Shown here piece by piece: positions 44,788 to 55,337 of a DNA stretch of 64,000 nt. The translations under genes were made by a program, and so were the position numbers. Within the stretch, counting starts at the first letter, position 1. Each line of letters starts with the position of its first letter. The DNA is from Puccinia triticina (taxonomy: Eukaryota > Basidiomycota > Pucciniomycetes > Pucciniales > Pucciniaceae). Where the stretch lies: positions 8,503,501 through 8,567,500 of the forward strand of contig NC_070558.1 in the NCBI RefSeq assembly GCF_026914185.1, in the 5' to 3' direction. The notes below the pieces were generated by a model, which saw only the letters and a program-made list of their open reading frames with translations, was not told the origin of the DNA and searched no databases.

Positions 44788-45080
44788 GAGCATCCTTACC
44801 GGTGACTAGTTTAGCTCAAAATTAGCTAGTTTAGCCACCAATCTCAACCACACCGGGTCTAGCTAAGCCCAAGCTAAATTAGTGAGAAGCTTGAATTTCA
44901 GCTAACCGTCACTACATTTAGTGACGGTTAGCTCGAAGCTAACTGCCATTTCCCGCGCCCACCACTCAGCTCCACCCCGCGCAAGCCGAACCGATACGGC
45001 TGAATCGCTGTCGCTAACTTAGTTTGCAACAGCTGCGAGTCAAAACTCGCGCCAACATAGCTCGACCGGTAAGGATGCTC
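44788..45080. mobile_element. 293-bp MITE (GAGCATCC family), intact copy
   Basis: TIR GAGCATCCTTACCGGT / its near complement ACCGGTAAGGATGCTC, with TCA duplicated (44785-44787, 45081-45083). It is the uninterrupted sister of 23508-24679 and shows the empty site of solo LTR copy 1 (CACACCGGGTCTAG). Confidence 0.9.
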
Positions 45081-45083
45081 TCA

Positions 45084-45997
45084 GCCCGGGTTTTCCCGCG
45101 GGTGAGGAGTATGGATCTTGCTGCGGCGAGTCTGGGAGATCTCTGTGACAGTTATGTCACAACACTTTCTTCCAGGGGCATCTCAATGACCGGATCAAAC
45201 CGGTCATCGAGGGCAGTGTTTGCTCCTCTCAATGACCGGAACAGAGCCAGTTGTTGACGGGAGTGCTTGATCCTCTGGATGACCAGAGTGGTCATTGAGG
45301 GATGTACACACCCGGACAAATCGGGCAAAGCCGCGGCGCCATGAGGACGCCAGGGCCGTACAGGCGCCCGGTGGGCGTTACATGATGCCATCTTGACCCG
45401 GGGTCCAGCTTGGCGTCACTGTGATAGGGGGCGGGGCGCCTCAGGGGAGGTGGCGTCAGGACCCACCCCAGTTTACTGTAAGGCAATCTGGGCGCCTGCC
45501 GGTTGTCCGTCCCGCAGGCCAACCTGTTGCAATGGTCAGGCAGGTGTCAACCATTGGCACAGCCGTGGCGCCACTGGTTTGGCCGGGTCAGGACTCAGGT
45601 AGGCGGCATGCAAGGTCCACATCAATGGGCCGCCCCCACGCCGCCTAAATTTTATGAATTAACATTTCTTTTTTTTTTTTGCATCATAAGGATGCGTCCA
45701 AAAATTCTACATGTTTTTGGATGGGGCAAGGAAGACCCCCTCTTTTGATTTATCGAAAAAAATGAGGAAAAACCCTCTGCTTCTTTCGAGATCGCTATGC
45801 GCAAAGTTTTTTCAGGCTTGCGCGCACAGCGGGCTCGACGTCGGGGGATGGTCAATTCTGTGCGCGAAGAGTTTTTTGCTGCTGTGCGAAGTACATAGCT
45901 CCGTTGTTTGATTGACTCCAAAGTTTTGTAAAATTCAACAAAATCCTTAAACGGGTTGGAGCCAATGACTGACGAGAAGTTGATGACTCTAAAAGAC
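45084..45997. other. GC-rich unclassified sequence with minisatellite units
   Basis: GATGACCGG units at about 45175-45300, then GC-rich sequence full of GGCGCC and CCGGG. No gene. Confidence 0.4.
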
Positions 45998-46000
45998 TAA

Positions 46001-46931
46001 GAGCATCTCCACCGCGGGCCCTAGTTTGGGGTCGCTAAAATTCAATCTTCGGGACTGCGCAGCAGGTTTTACCGCCCCAAACTGCTGCGGCATACACCGC
46101 GAGCCTCCAAAGGGAGTCTCTAAAAAATCACTGACACGCCACCGATGTACATGTATTCCATGACGGGCACAAACCGGTCATCCAGAACGAATGCACTTTG
46201 TGCGATGACCATCCGAGGTGGATACATAAATAACACTCCTTGATGGCCGTCACTAACCGGTCATCCAGAACATTTGCATGTTTTTTGATGACCGCCTCGT
46301 TTGATGGCCTTCCATGGCGGTCATCGAGAAATCATGAAGTGGACTCACCTCAATGACCGGTACGAACCGGTCATTGAGGATTGATTGGTGTGTGTGTGGC
46401 TGACAACCGGTCGGTCGCTGCTGCGATGGCCGGTTCGTTCCGGACATCGAGAGGAGTAATAACTCCCCTCGATGGCCGGAACGGAGCAGTCATCATGAGG
46501 ATAATAACTCTCCTCGACGGCTGGTTTGTTCCGGTCATCGATAGGAGCAATAAATCTCCTCGATGGCCGGTTCGTTCCGGTGATCAAGATGAGTAATAAT
46601 TCTCCTTGATGGCCGGTTCTTTCCGGTCACCGAGAGGAGCAATACATCTCCTCGATGGCCGGTTGGTTCCGTTCATTGAGATGAGTACATATTGTAAGAT
46701 TGGTTCCGTTCATTGAGGAGGTGACCAATGGAGTTTCACAATGTTGTTGTTATGTGACAGTGTCTTTTGGGTCGTTGGAGAGAGTCTCTAGGAGTCCCTA
46801 CATGTACGGACTCGGGCATGAAATTTGGGGACACCTGTAAAATTTTGACGCTAATAGCGCCCGCGGTGGGTCGGGTTGAGTCGGTAAATTCCAACTAGAG
46901 ACCCAATTTAGGGCCCGCGGTGGAGTTGCTC
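46001..46931. mobile_element. 931-bp TIR MITE carrying minisatellite block 4
   Basis: Ends GAGCATCTCCACCGCGGGCC and its near complement GGCCCGCGGTGGAGTTGCTC, with TAA duplicated (45998-46000, 46932-46934). Inner palindromes TTTGGGG../ GACCCAATT. The centre (about 46150-46700) is a GATGACCGG minisatellite. PIF/Harbinger-like by its 3-bp TWA duplication. Confidence 0.85.
46150..46700. repeat. GATGACCGG palindromic minisatellite (block 4)
   Basis: About 14 units of GATGGCCGGTTCGTTCCGG + TCATCGAGAGGAGTAATAA and variants. Confidence 0.85.
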
Positions 46932-46934
46932 TAA

Positions 46935-47477
46935 GAGCTGGTAGACTTCTTCCATCTGGTACAATTTCAGGGTGGATAACTCGCTTTAATTTCAGATTGA
47001 GATGACCAAAAAAAATGAAGATCATGGTTTTTCAAGGTCTACAATGAAATTGAGATGCGAAATGACAACAGCGAACCAAGGCGCGAGGGGATGATGAGGG
47101 ATAAAACATAATCGGACCGGAACAGCTACACATGCTCAAAGTCCAACAAAGTCACAGGTTTATTTATAATTTATAATGATTTCTGGATCTGAACAACGGT
47201 TATTAACTCTTCTTCAGTATATTTGTCAATATCTTCATAACGATTGAAGACTTTTCTAGAGAAAATAAAAGCGTGTCGTGAGTACAGACGGAATTAAAAA
47301 GACGGCATAATTTGGAGGGAAGGAGAATGGCGATTGCCAGGAGAAAAAAATACAAGAAATGCGTGTATACTTGATTTGAAGCGTTGAAAACATCAGTTCC
47401 ATGAAGGAAAAACAACCGATTTGAACGTTCGTAATGCATAACATGTAGAAAAGGTAATTGGATGTGGCAGAAGGGAT
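46935..47477. other. Intergenic / 3' flank
   Basis: AT-rich downstream flank of the next minus-strand gene. No gene recognised. Confidence 0.4.
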
Positions 47478-49510
47478 TCAGATGGCGGTGCCGATTTCTG
47501 CTGGAGTAGTACAATCCGTTGAACTCTGACTTCCCGCTACCGAGTCCTGTTGGTAAAATCCCAAAATTTGTCCGAGGGAAGAACTGTTTGGGGCTGGCAG
47601 TTGGCTTGGCTTAGTTCCCGGTGGAGATGACGGCGTGAGTAAGATTGGCGGTAACAATGCTTGCGGTGACTTTGGTTGCAATTGCCGATATTGGAGATGT
47701 TGTAACGGATACTTGGGGCAAACTGCTCTGGAACCAATCATCAGTTTTACCCCTTCAAGTTCGTCATCTAGATCTAAACCTTCAGAAACTTCATCGGGTG
47801 GGCTTGCTTCGGTGTTGCTTCGGTGGTCATCCGGGGTGGATTCTTGGTTTATTTCCTCGACCGATTTCAGGGATGTAGGTGACCGCATTGAGGAAGCCGC
47901 AGAGGAATCAGATGGGTAGGATTTACGATCAACTCCACCATAGACAAGGCTGTCATTGCTGCAACAGCTACTCTCAACGCTGCAATTGCTATTCATCCTG
48001 GTATGGCTGGCCGAATAATGCACGGCTGCTGATCCATCGTCCACAGCAGAAGCCACGACGCGAGTTCGCCTTCGACCTCTCGCTTTCGCTCCAGCGCTTG
48101 CGGCAGCTGAATTGATTAGGTCCAGGTACTTGACTGGAGAGCTTGGAGGCGATTTAGTAGCGTGTGGAGTCAAATTGTGGTAAATGTGGACGTTCTCCTC
48201 GGTTTGTGGGGTGGCCGGAGGGGGACCTGGTGGCATTACTACTAAGAAACCATCCCGATCAAGAACAAGGTCGGAAAGTGAAATGGGTGCCGTATGACTG
48301 TTGGTGCAATCTTCTCCATCGAATGATGAGCGATAGTTATCCCAAGCCGCCTCAACACTGTTGTCGGACGCAGAGCGAAGAGTTCGCGGGTCAGGGCCTT
48401 GGCTTTGGGATCGTTGTGCCACATTTTGGCGCGGAACTGCTTCAGTTAGACAGGGCGGCGTGGCAACGCCATCGGTTCCTGGTACGAGAGCAGGAAACTG
48501 AGCTTTGGCGGGTGGATCTGGGTACCTCTTGAGACTTCCCGAACCTTTGGCACGACCCGGGACATCAACACTCTTCGCTCTGCTATAGCCGGACCCCTTT
48601 GTCTTGAGAGCTGGGCGCGTTCGGCTAAGGGATGACGACGGAGATAACAGATTTCGCATGGTCTCCGCCTCCTGTGATTGGGAAGCGAATTCAATCAGTG
48701 ATGCTCGAGTGATGTTTGTCAAAATGCAAAACTTACGGCAATCTTCACATTTGCCAAATGATCAGCGAATCGAGTGTGAGTCAAAGAAATTTCTGGCAAA
48801 ACGTCCCATAGATCGCTGTTAGACGTAGTAGAAGCCTCATTGGAACATGATGATTGCGAGGAGAAATCCGCCTGAGATTGTGGCCCTGTCGGCTCATCGT
48901 CGTGCGGCTTTGAGGAGATCCTTTCGCCGGGAAAGCGTGAGGCGTGGCTCACTGATGATGAGAGAAGTGGTCCCCGGCTGCTGGTCACTGAATGGGTTTT
49001 AGGTTGGGTAGTCACAATGGAGGCCATAGATTGGTGATTTTTGAGGCGGGAAGCAGGAGGCAGTGAGGCGGTCTGGCCAAGGGGCGGGAAGTTGTACTCG
49101 GAGGGAGACTTGGGATTCCACGAGCAAGCGGTTTCGATCATCATTGATGTGTGCTCATACATCAACCTTGACGAGGTGTGGTTTTCTTCACTGCCGGACT
49201 CGGTGACCGTTTGGCAACCCGGCCAATCTGACTGTGGTGACGTGGGTGAAGTTGGGCAGATGGACAGCGGGCCCTTCGTAGGAAAAAGTTTGGGCTTCTT
49301 CCAAGGAAGCTTAAGAACTTTGCCGGTAGAAAGAGGATTAAAAGATCCTCGCGACTCAGGCTTATTGACGTTTCCGATGCCACCCGAGGGAGTCACATAA
49401 AGCAGATTCTCGGCTGCCGTGGTGAGGCTGAGGAACTCTGGCTTCACAGGCGACTGAGCCACCAAGGGCTTGGCGGGGATCGAACAATGCGGCACCTGGT
49501 ATGGGCGCAC
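47478..49510 (-). CDS. Uncharacterised Ser/Pro-rich protein (5' end unresolved)
   Basis: Two exons close in phase 0: 49510-48737 and 48671-47478, with intron 48736-48672 (65 nt, GTAAGT...TCACAG). They give at least 655 residues. No ATG opens the frame at 49510. It continues upstream (ADFSNLNHPDGN...) towards a stop, so one or more 5' exons lie beyond about 49545. The product is low-complexity, rich in Ser, Pro and Thr, with an acidic patch (GLDLDDELEG). It has conserved-looking segments (DLWDVLPEISLTHTRFADHLANVK, YHNLTPHATKSPPSSPVKYLDLI) that could be phosphorylation or docking sites. There is no catalytic domain, signal peptide or membrane helix. A regulatory scaffold is a guess. Confidence 0.65.
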
Positions 49511-51307
49511 GTTGCCATCGGGGTGGTTAAGATTGGAGAAGTCAGCTCGTCAGTCATAGGTAGCAAGGATACTCAAACCCAGTGGGAGGAAGCCGTGCGA
49601 ACCATTTTCAATCAAAATTTTCAAAAAAAATAAATGATAATCTGATACTCAAAACAAAAAAGCGATAGCGGACGTGCAAAAAATGAAACGTTGAGCGGAT
49701 TGACAGCCTTTTGAAGCACTCGGGATGTGCCTTGTTCGATATAAAAGGTGTGTCAACGGTATTTGAGTATGTCGTGCTCGGAATGGAAAAGCTTGCCAAG
49801 AGATATGCGCGACTATCTCTAGAGTTAAACTGCGGCTTGTTTGTAGTCGTGACAATTTGGGCTCGACTAAAACAGATGTGAAATGAGCACGATTGTTAGA
49901 GCTAGACCGGCAATAGGCAATGGTATCCACACTTCTTAGAGACCTGTCTCGTAAGTATGCAAACTTACTTGCAGCGGGAGGTCAGACCAATACCTGTCAG
50001 CACCCGATTGGAAGTCAGCGGCGAACCCCAAAAGACCGGCGATGAAGAAGGCTAGTTGGACTCACCATGAACTTGCCTAGGGAAATCTTGGTTTTCTTCG
50101 GAAATTTCAGGTTCAGGCTAGCAGGAGTGGAACACCCGAGGAGATGCTGTGGCGGCAGACAAAATGTGTCGTGTCCACAGGGGAGCAAGCCGGAAGTATC
50201 GAGTCTTAAGAGGAGTTGAGGCAGTAGCAAGGAAGTCTTTGTACATAAATAAAATACTCAATCAGAAATGACAGCTGCTATAGGGTATGTAAGCTCGCAG
50301 TAAAAGTAGCAAAAATGTAAAGGGCACTTTCAAAATCGACCTTTGATTCTTGGGTTTTTCCCAACCTTGACTAAGACGAAGGGCACCTTGCCTGGCAGAC
50401 TTGGCACAGCCAGTTTGAAATTCATAGTGGAGATGTACTGGCGAAAGCGCTTTGCCCACAAGCTGCAACACGTTTTGACTATCTGAACTTCTATCATTGT
50501 GCAGCCACACATTCCATTGCGTGTGTAGACTTGTCAGCGTTGTGAACCATTTTGACTGATCAACAAGGATCCAGACCGGCATGAATTTCAAATGTCTTTC
50601 TTATTTACATGTTTATTCAACTGCATCCCGATTCTTAACCGGGACACAACATTTACTTTCCGACGGCGGCACACGCGATTCCAGATCGGTCGGCCGGTGT
50701 TTATCATGAATTGACAGTCCGTTGAGCTTTCGAGGACGATGAACCTGAATCCTTGGGACAGCCGGAAATGTACACTGAAAAACTAATACAGATGGGCTTC
50801 ATGCGCTTTAACAGGCTTCGTTACGTAAACTGCGGGATCCAAAACGTGCAACTCCACGGATTCCTCGATCTGCAGACGTCATCGGCCAGCCGCCAGACCC
50901 TGCAGGCACTGGATGAACTGATCACAAAGAGTTTTCTCGCTGAGGCTCAGAGGTGGCTTGGCTCGGAGAAACTGTGCCGCCACGGATGAGTTCGGTTCGT
51001 GGATTTGGAGATATGCATAAATTCAACATACCAAAGAGGCACAGAGATTCAGGAAAATGTCAAATCAACGGCCGAAGAAGAAAGGTACAATGCACTGCTC
51101 ATTTCAAATAAGATGATGCAGATTCGGGCAGATTCCGTTTGGATGCTCCGCTCGGGGGTTGGTTGACCTGGGTTGAGGGCGCGGCGTCGGCGCCACCCAA
51201 GCTGGGGGTAGCTGGCAAGCGCGCGTACCGGGGGACACAATTTGTGAAAAAAAGGACGGGGCGCGCACTTTCCCATGGAGGATCAAGTGGCTTTCACTGC
51301 TTGCATC
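49511..51307. other. Gap with possible unassigned minus-strand exons
   Basis: Minus frames at 50015-50230 (…LNLKFPKKTKISLGKFM then GTGAGT) and 50330-50591 could be exons of the preceding gene or of a small separate gene, but no phase-consistent model was found. A plus frame at 50753-50989 (78 codons) has no motif. Confidence 0.3.
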
Positions 51308-51310
51308 AGT

Positions 51311-51489
51311 GGAGGACTTCCCGTCGCGGAAATGGAGGACTTAGCGTCGGTTTAGAAAGCCGGCTATTTGCTATTTTGTATTTCTATTTCCATTTTCAAC
51401 CGGATGCAACAGTAGTTTCTATGCTAAGAAATAGAAAATAGAAAAGACAAAATATGTAGCCTGCTTTCTAAATTCGCGGGAAGTCCTCC
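51311..51489. mobile_element. 179-bp MITE (GGAGGACTTCC family), copy 2
   Basis: TIR GGAGGACTTCCCG / CGGGAAGTCCTCC with flanks AGT and AAT (an imperfect 3-bp duplication). The interior has a GAAAATAGAAAT / ATTTCTATTTCC inverted repeat. Related to 44092-44236. Confidence 0.7.
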
Positions 51490-51492
51490 AAT

Positions 51493-52515
51493 GACTTAAT
51501 TTAACAGGAGGCCCTAAGCCTTGTTTGCTGGTGAAAACTCGATCTCGCTAGATCTCGATCAATTTCCACCAGCCACAAGGTTTCTAACTTAACGAAGTCC
51601 CTCCCTCCGGCCCGGGGGAGTTCTGGTGGGAACGGGGGAGGTTTGGTGTGAATAGTGTTTGGCTGGTGGCGAAGCCACCCCTTCGATGAGTATGTAGTTT
51701 GAGGGGCCTATAACGGGTGCGATTGGCCCGGAGTGCGGGCCTTTTTTCTTCCCGGAAGCTTATCGGACTCGCGCCGATCCCATCGCCTATTCCGGCCAAA
51801 AACGTAATCCATTCGTCAGGGCCTCCAGATTGATCTTTCATGGGATCCAGGCTCCTAAAGGCCTCGTCGGCAGACAAAGAAGGAAGAATTCATCCTACCC
51901 TCTTCATCCTGAATCTCTTGTAACACCAGTGCGCTCAGCGGTTTGATCGTTGGAGGGTTTTTTTTCTTTTCGATTTGGTCAGTTGAGTCTGGGAATTGAG
52001 ATTGCTGCTGGCGGTCACCGAATGCACGTTGTATATGCGACCTTGGAGGTTAAGGTGGTGAGTAATGATTTGTGAATGTCCGCCTAAGAAAAGGATGTGG
52101 GTGTGTAAGAGATTGAGCCTTGACTTTAGATCACATTGGCCACATTTTTTGGAGATGGGGCGCCGTGGCCTGAAGATGCATGGAGAGCGGTCGTGACAGG
52201 CTCTGATGATCGCGAAGTTCCGACAGCCCGTGTAGTTGAGTCTGAGATCAAAGGAGAGGTTGTTTCGGCTGTTGGTCGGTAACGGCTTCGGGTTTCAGCC
52301 GTCTCCTTCGACCAGGCTCTGTGGTCGATCTAGATCCGGGGCGCATTCATCCAAATCTGAGTCTAGCGAATCTGAACGCAAAGCTAGTGAAGCCAGCCAA
52401 ATATATGAGGCTACGGGCCAGGAGGCGATTCCTTGATCCCTGAACGATGTAAGATATATTATGTGTAGCGTAGCAAAGTACTGAACAAAGAGTAAGGAGA
52501 GATAGGAAGAAGAAA
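51493..52515. other. Intergenic, unclassified
   Basis: GATCTCGCTAGATCTCGATC palindrome-like sequence at about 51541. A 66-codon plus frame (52236-52436, Ser/Arg-rich) is not supported by any motif. Confidence 0.4.
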
Positions 52516-55038
52516 TCAGGATAGATCTAGGTTATCGTAATGGGACATGAGTCCGCAAAAGGCGGTGAGCTTGTGAGAGGTATGCCAGCGGGGGTAGCGC
52601 AGGTGAGGCTTGTCATTCACCTCTAGGTTGGTCAAGAGCCTGACCAAGCCGGCGCGGGCAGATTCAGTGTGGCCGAAGCAGAGGACATAGAGTTCGATGA
52701 AGCGCTCGTAGTCGGTGGTGCTGAGATGTAGGCCGCCCGAGGCTGAGGGATGGATGGAGATCGAGCGGACGTGCAGGTTCCAGAGCCGTCGGATCTCGTC
52801 GTTCATCGCCCGGGTCCGAATTCCCTTGTGGCCATCGTTGGCTTCGCTCCGGTTGAATTCCTTGACGATCGACAGCTGGGTTGCCCTCTCGCATGCCTTT
52901 TTTGTTTTTGGCCATGGGTTAGTGAAAAGAGGAAGGGATATAAAATGCAAAAAAAAAAAAAAAACTTTACCTGATCCGATCGAAACTTCCTCCAGTGATG
53001 CTGGTCATCAGGAATATCATCCTCAGAATCGTAGACCTGCTCCCCTTCACGATAAGGTTCCATTGTCTGAGAGAAAGGAACATAAATTGAGCTAGATGAT
53101 CAAGGTCAATTTATGGAAAAGTGGCATACATTAAAATGGAGGGCGCCGATCCGAGGAGGGACCTTGACCTTGCGTTGTTTGCTTCGAGCGGTGGACTTGA
53201 TAGTTTCCTCGACTTTGGCGAGAGCTGGATCCCTCTTGATAACCTGGCCAAAGAGGGAGTTCAATCTTTGTCTCTGAAGTGCGGTGCGTTGGATAGGCTC
53301 GGAAGTCGGGTTAAACTTTTCGCGGTCTTGGTGGGGTTTTTTGAGAGATCCTGGTGACTGGCTGAGGTCGATTAAGGCTATCGCCCGTAGCCGGAGACAT
53401 GGTCGATGATAAACAGTGATCACGAGTGGACAGCTGTGTTCAGTCAAGCTAATCTACAGAAAATGGATTGATATAATAGGATATGTACAAGATCACGCTT
53501 AGTGTCTCACGGTTGATTCAAATATCATCATTGCAAAAAAGAGAGAGTTAAAGACCGGACCTTTGAAGGATGTGGAAAAGCGCATGCGGTCACAAATATC
53601 TCTCGTAGATGTTGATTGGTAGGAGTCCAGAATCTGAGTTGACGGTGGAGATAGCGTTCGACTTGATCGTGTGAGGTCCGAGGCAGGAAGAAAAGCTGAA
53701 ACCTGACTTGAATGCTTGAAAGTTCAGTCTCGAGCAGATTGATATCCGATGAGTTGACATGGGAGCAAATTTTATGAGTCTTGAGGATGATTTTGATCCG
53801 ATATGGACAAAGTTTGGAGAGCTGTTGAGTTTGTCGATGATGATTGGTTGTGAGCCAATTCCGCCTGAGGTAAGGTAGTTTTGTAGTGGGCTTGGAGGGT
53901 ACTGTGATCTTGAATCTACGTTCCTGCTGTTTGGGCCGATTTGGGGTTTGTTCTGATAGTTTCTGATTTGGGGTTTGTTTTGGTAGTTTCACATTTGGGG
54001 TTTCTTCGAGTGGCTTGTCGTAGTGGGATGGAGGGCTGGGTGAAATGGTAGTCGGCGGAGTGGTGAGCTTCCTCGTCTTGGTGGTTGTTCTTTCTTCTAC
54101 TGGCTGATCAGAGTGGGATGTGGGTGGCTCGGCAGGCGGTTGAGGGGTGAGTGTGCTCTTCTTGCTCGACGGGATTTCTTCGGGTGGCTTGTCGTAGTGG
54201 GATGGAGGGCTGGGTGAAATGGTAGTCGGCGGAGTGGTGAGCTTCCTCGTCTTGGTGGTTGTTCTTTCTTCTACTGGCTGATCAGAGTGGGGTGTGGGTG
54301 GCTCGGCAGGCGGTTGAGGGGTGAGTGTGCTCTTCTTGCTCGACGGGATTTCTTCGGGTGGCTTGTCGTAGTGGGATGGAGGGCTGGGTGAAATGGTAGT
54401 CGGCGGAGTGGTGAGTTTCCTCGTCTTGCTGGTTGTTATTTCTTCTGCTGGCTGATCAGAGTGGGATGTGGGTGGATTCGCAGGTGGTTGAGGGGTGGGT
54501 GTGCTCTTCTTGCTCGGCGGGGTTCCTTCGGGTGGCTTGTCTGAGTGGGATGGAGGAGGGGTGGATGAGTTGGTCGGCGGTTGAGGGCTGATTTTCCTCC
54601 TCTTGCTTGATTGGTCTGATTCAGGGGGGGCCAGGCGACGCTTGAGCAGGGTTAATTTTTGTATACGTTCTAGTTCTTGACGCGCCTGTGTGGCTCTCGG
54701 AAGTTCTAGGGGGACTTCCGGACAGCACTTGTCATCATCGCTGAGATCGGCTAGGCCGTCGGCTTCGAGTGCGGGAAGGGTGAGCTCGGTAGTGGACCTG
54801 CGGCTGGGAAAGTCGGACTGGGTGGTGGTGGTATCATCTGGCACAACAGTCGTCTGGCGGGGAGGTGGGTAGAGACGTGCCAATCGGATGGGTGGCCAGA
54901 TGTCGGGAGTCTGTTCTTCTGAGCTGTTTCAGAGTGGAGGGATGGGTCAGTGTGGATGCTGGCTTGGTCTTTTTGTTTTGTTTTGGTTTGGTTTGGTTTG
55001 TTTACATACCAGGATGGCTGGATTGCGGTGTTGGTCAT
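52516..55038 (-). CDS. VEFS-box protein, SUZ12-like (putative PRC2 subunit)
   Basis: Five exons, all phases close: 55038-55010, 54923-53561, 53453-53130, 53066-52971 and 52896-52516. The introns are 63-107 nt, and the product is 730 aa. The C-terminus (about 580-730) reads DSEDDIPDDQHHWRKF...IVKEF...MNDEIRRLWNLHV...YERFIELYVLCF, the order of acidic patch, W, I.EF and LWN seen in the VEFS box of SUZ12, the Polycomb repressive complex 2 subunit that supports H3K27 methylation. The N-terminal half is disordered with three 58-residue repeats. I see no clear C2H2 finger before the VEFS box. The identification rests on motif order and LWN. The gene is divergent from the GCP4-like gene with a 299-bp shared promoter. 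Confidence 0.6.
53995..54540 (-). repeat. 174-bp coding tandem repeat, about 3 units
   Basis: Units start about 54171 and 54345 (exactly 174 bp apart), with partial or diverged units on both sides. Each encodes KKSTLTPQPPAEPPT.HSDQ plus ..TKTRKLTTPPTTISPSPPS. The length is a multiple of three, so copy number can vary without frameshift. Confidence 0.9.
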
Positions 55039-55337
55039 CCTGCGTGGTTCGCTCAGCGTTTTGAAATTTTCCAATCCGAAGCCACGTGGGGTCGGGCCTC
55101 CGCACCCCGTCTCGGTCGGTCGTCTCGGGGGGCCGGACCGAGGCCACTGCCTTGCTCGGACCGGGCTGGGGCCCCGAACCCCCGTCGATCTTCAGACCTC
55201 GGGGGCCCGACCCCCGGGTGCCGATCGCGCTGCGTTGTACATAGGAGAAGTGAGTCACCCCCAACATTCCCGAAGAACCAACCCACAACGCCGAGGGCTG
55301 CGTCGGGACAGCAGCCGGACACGACAGCCAGCCCAGG
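55039..55337. promoter_or_regulatory. Bidirectional promoter, 299 bp
   Basis: Lies between the start codons of the SUZ12-like (minus) and GCP4-like (plus) genes. It is GC-rich with repeated GGCCCGACCCC/GGGGCCCG phrases. No TATA box was seen. Confidence 0.6.
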
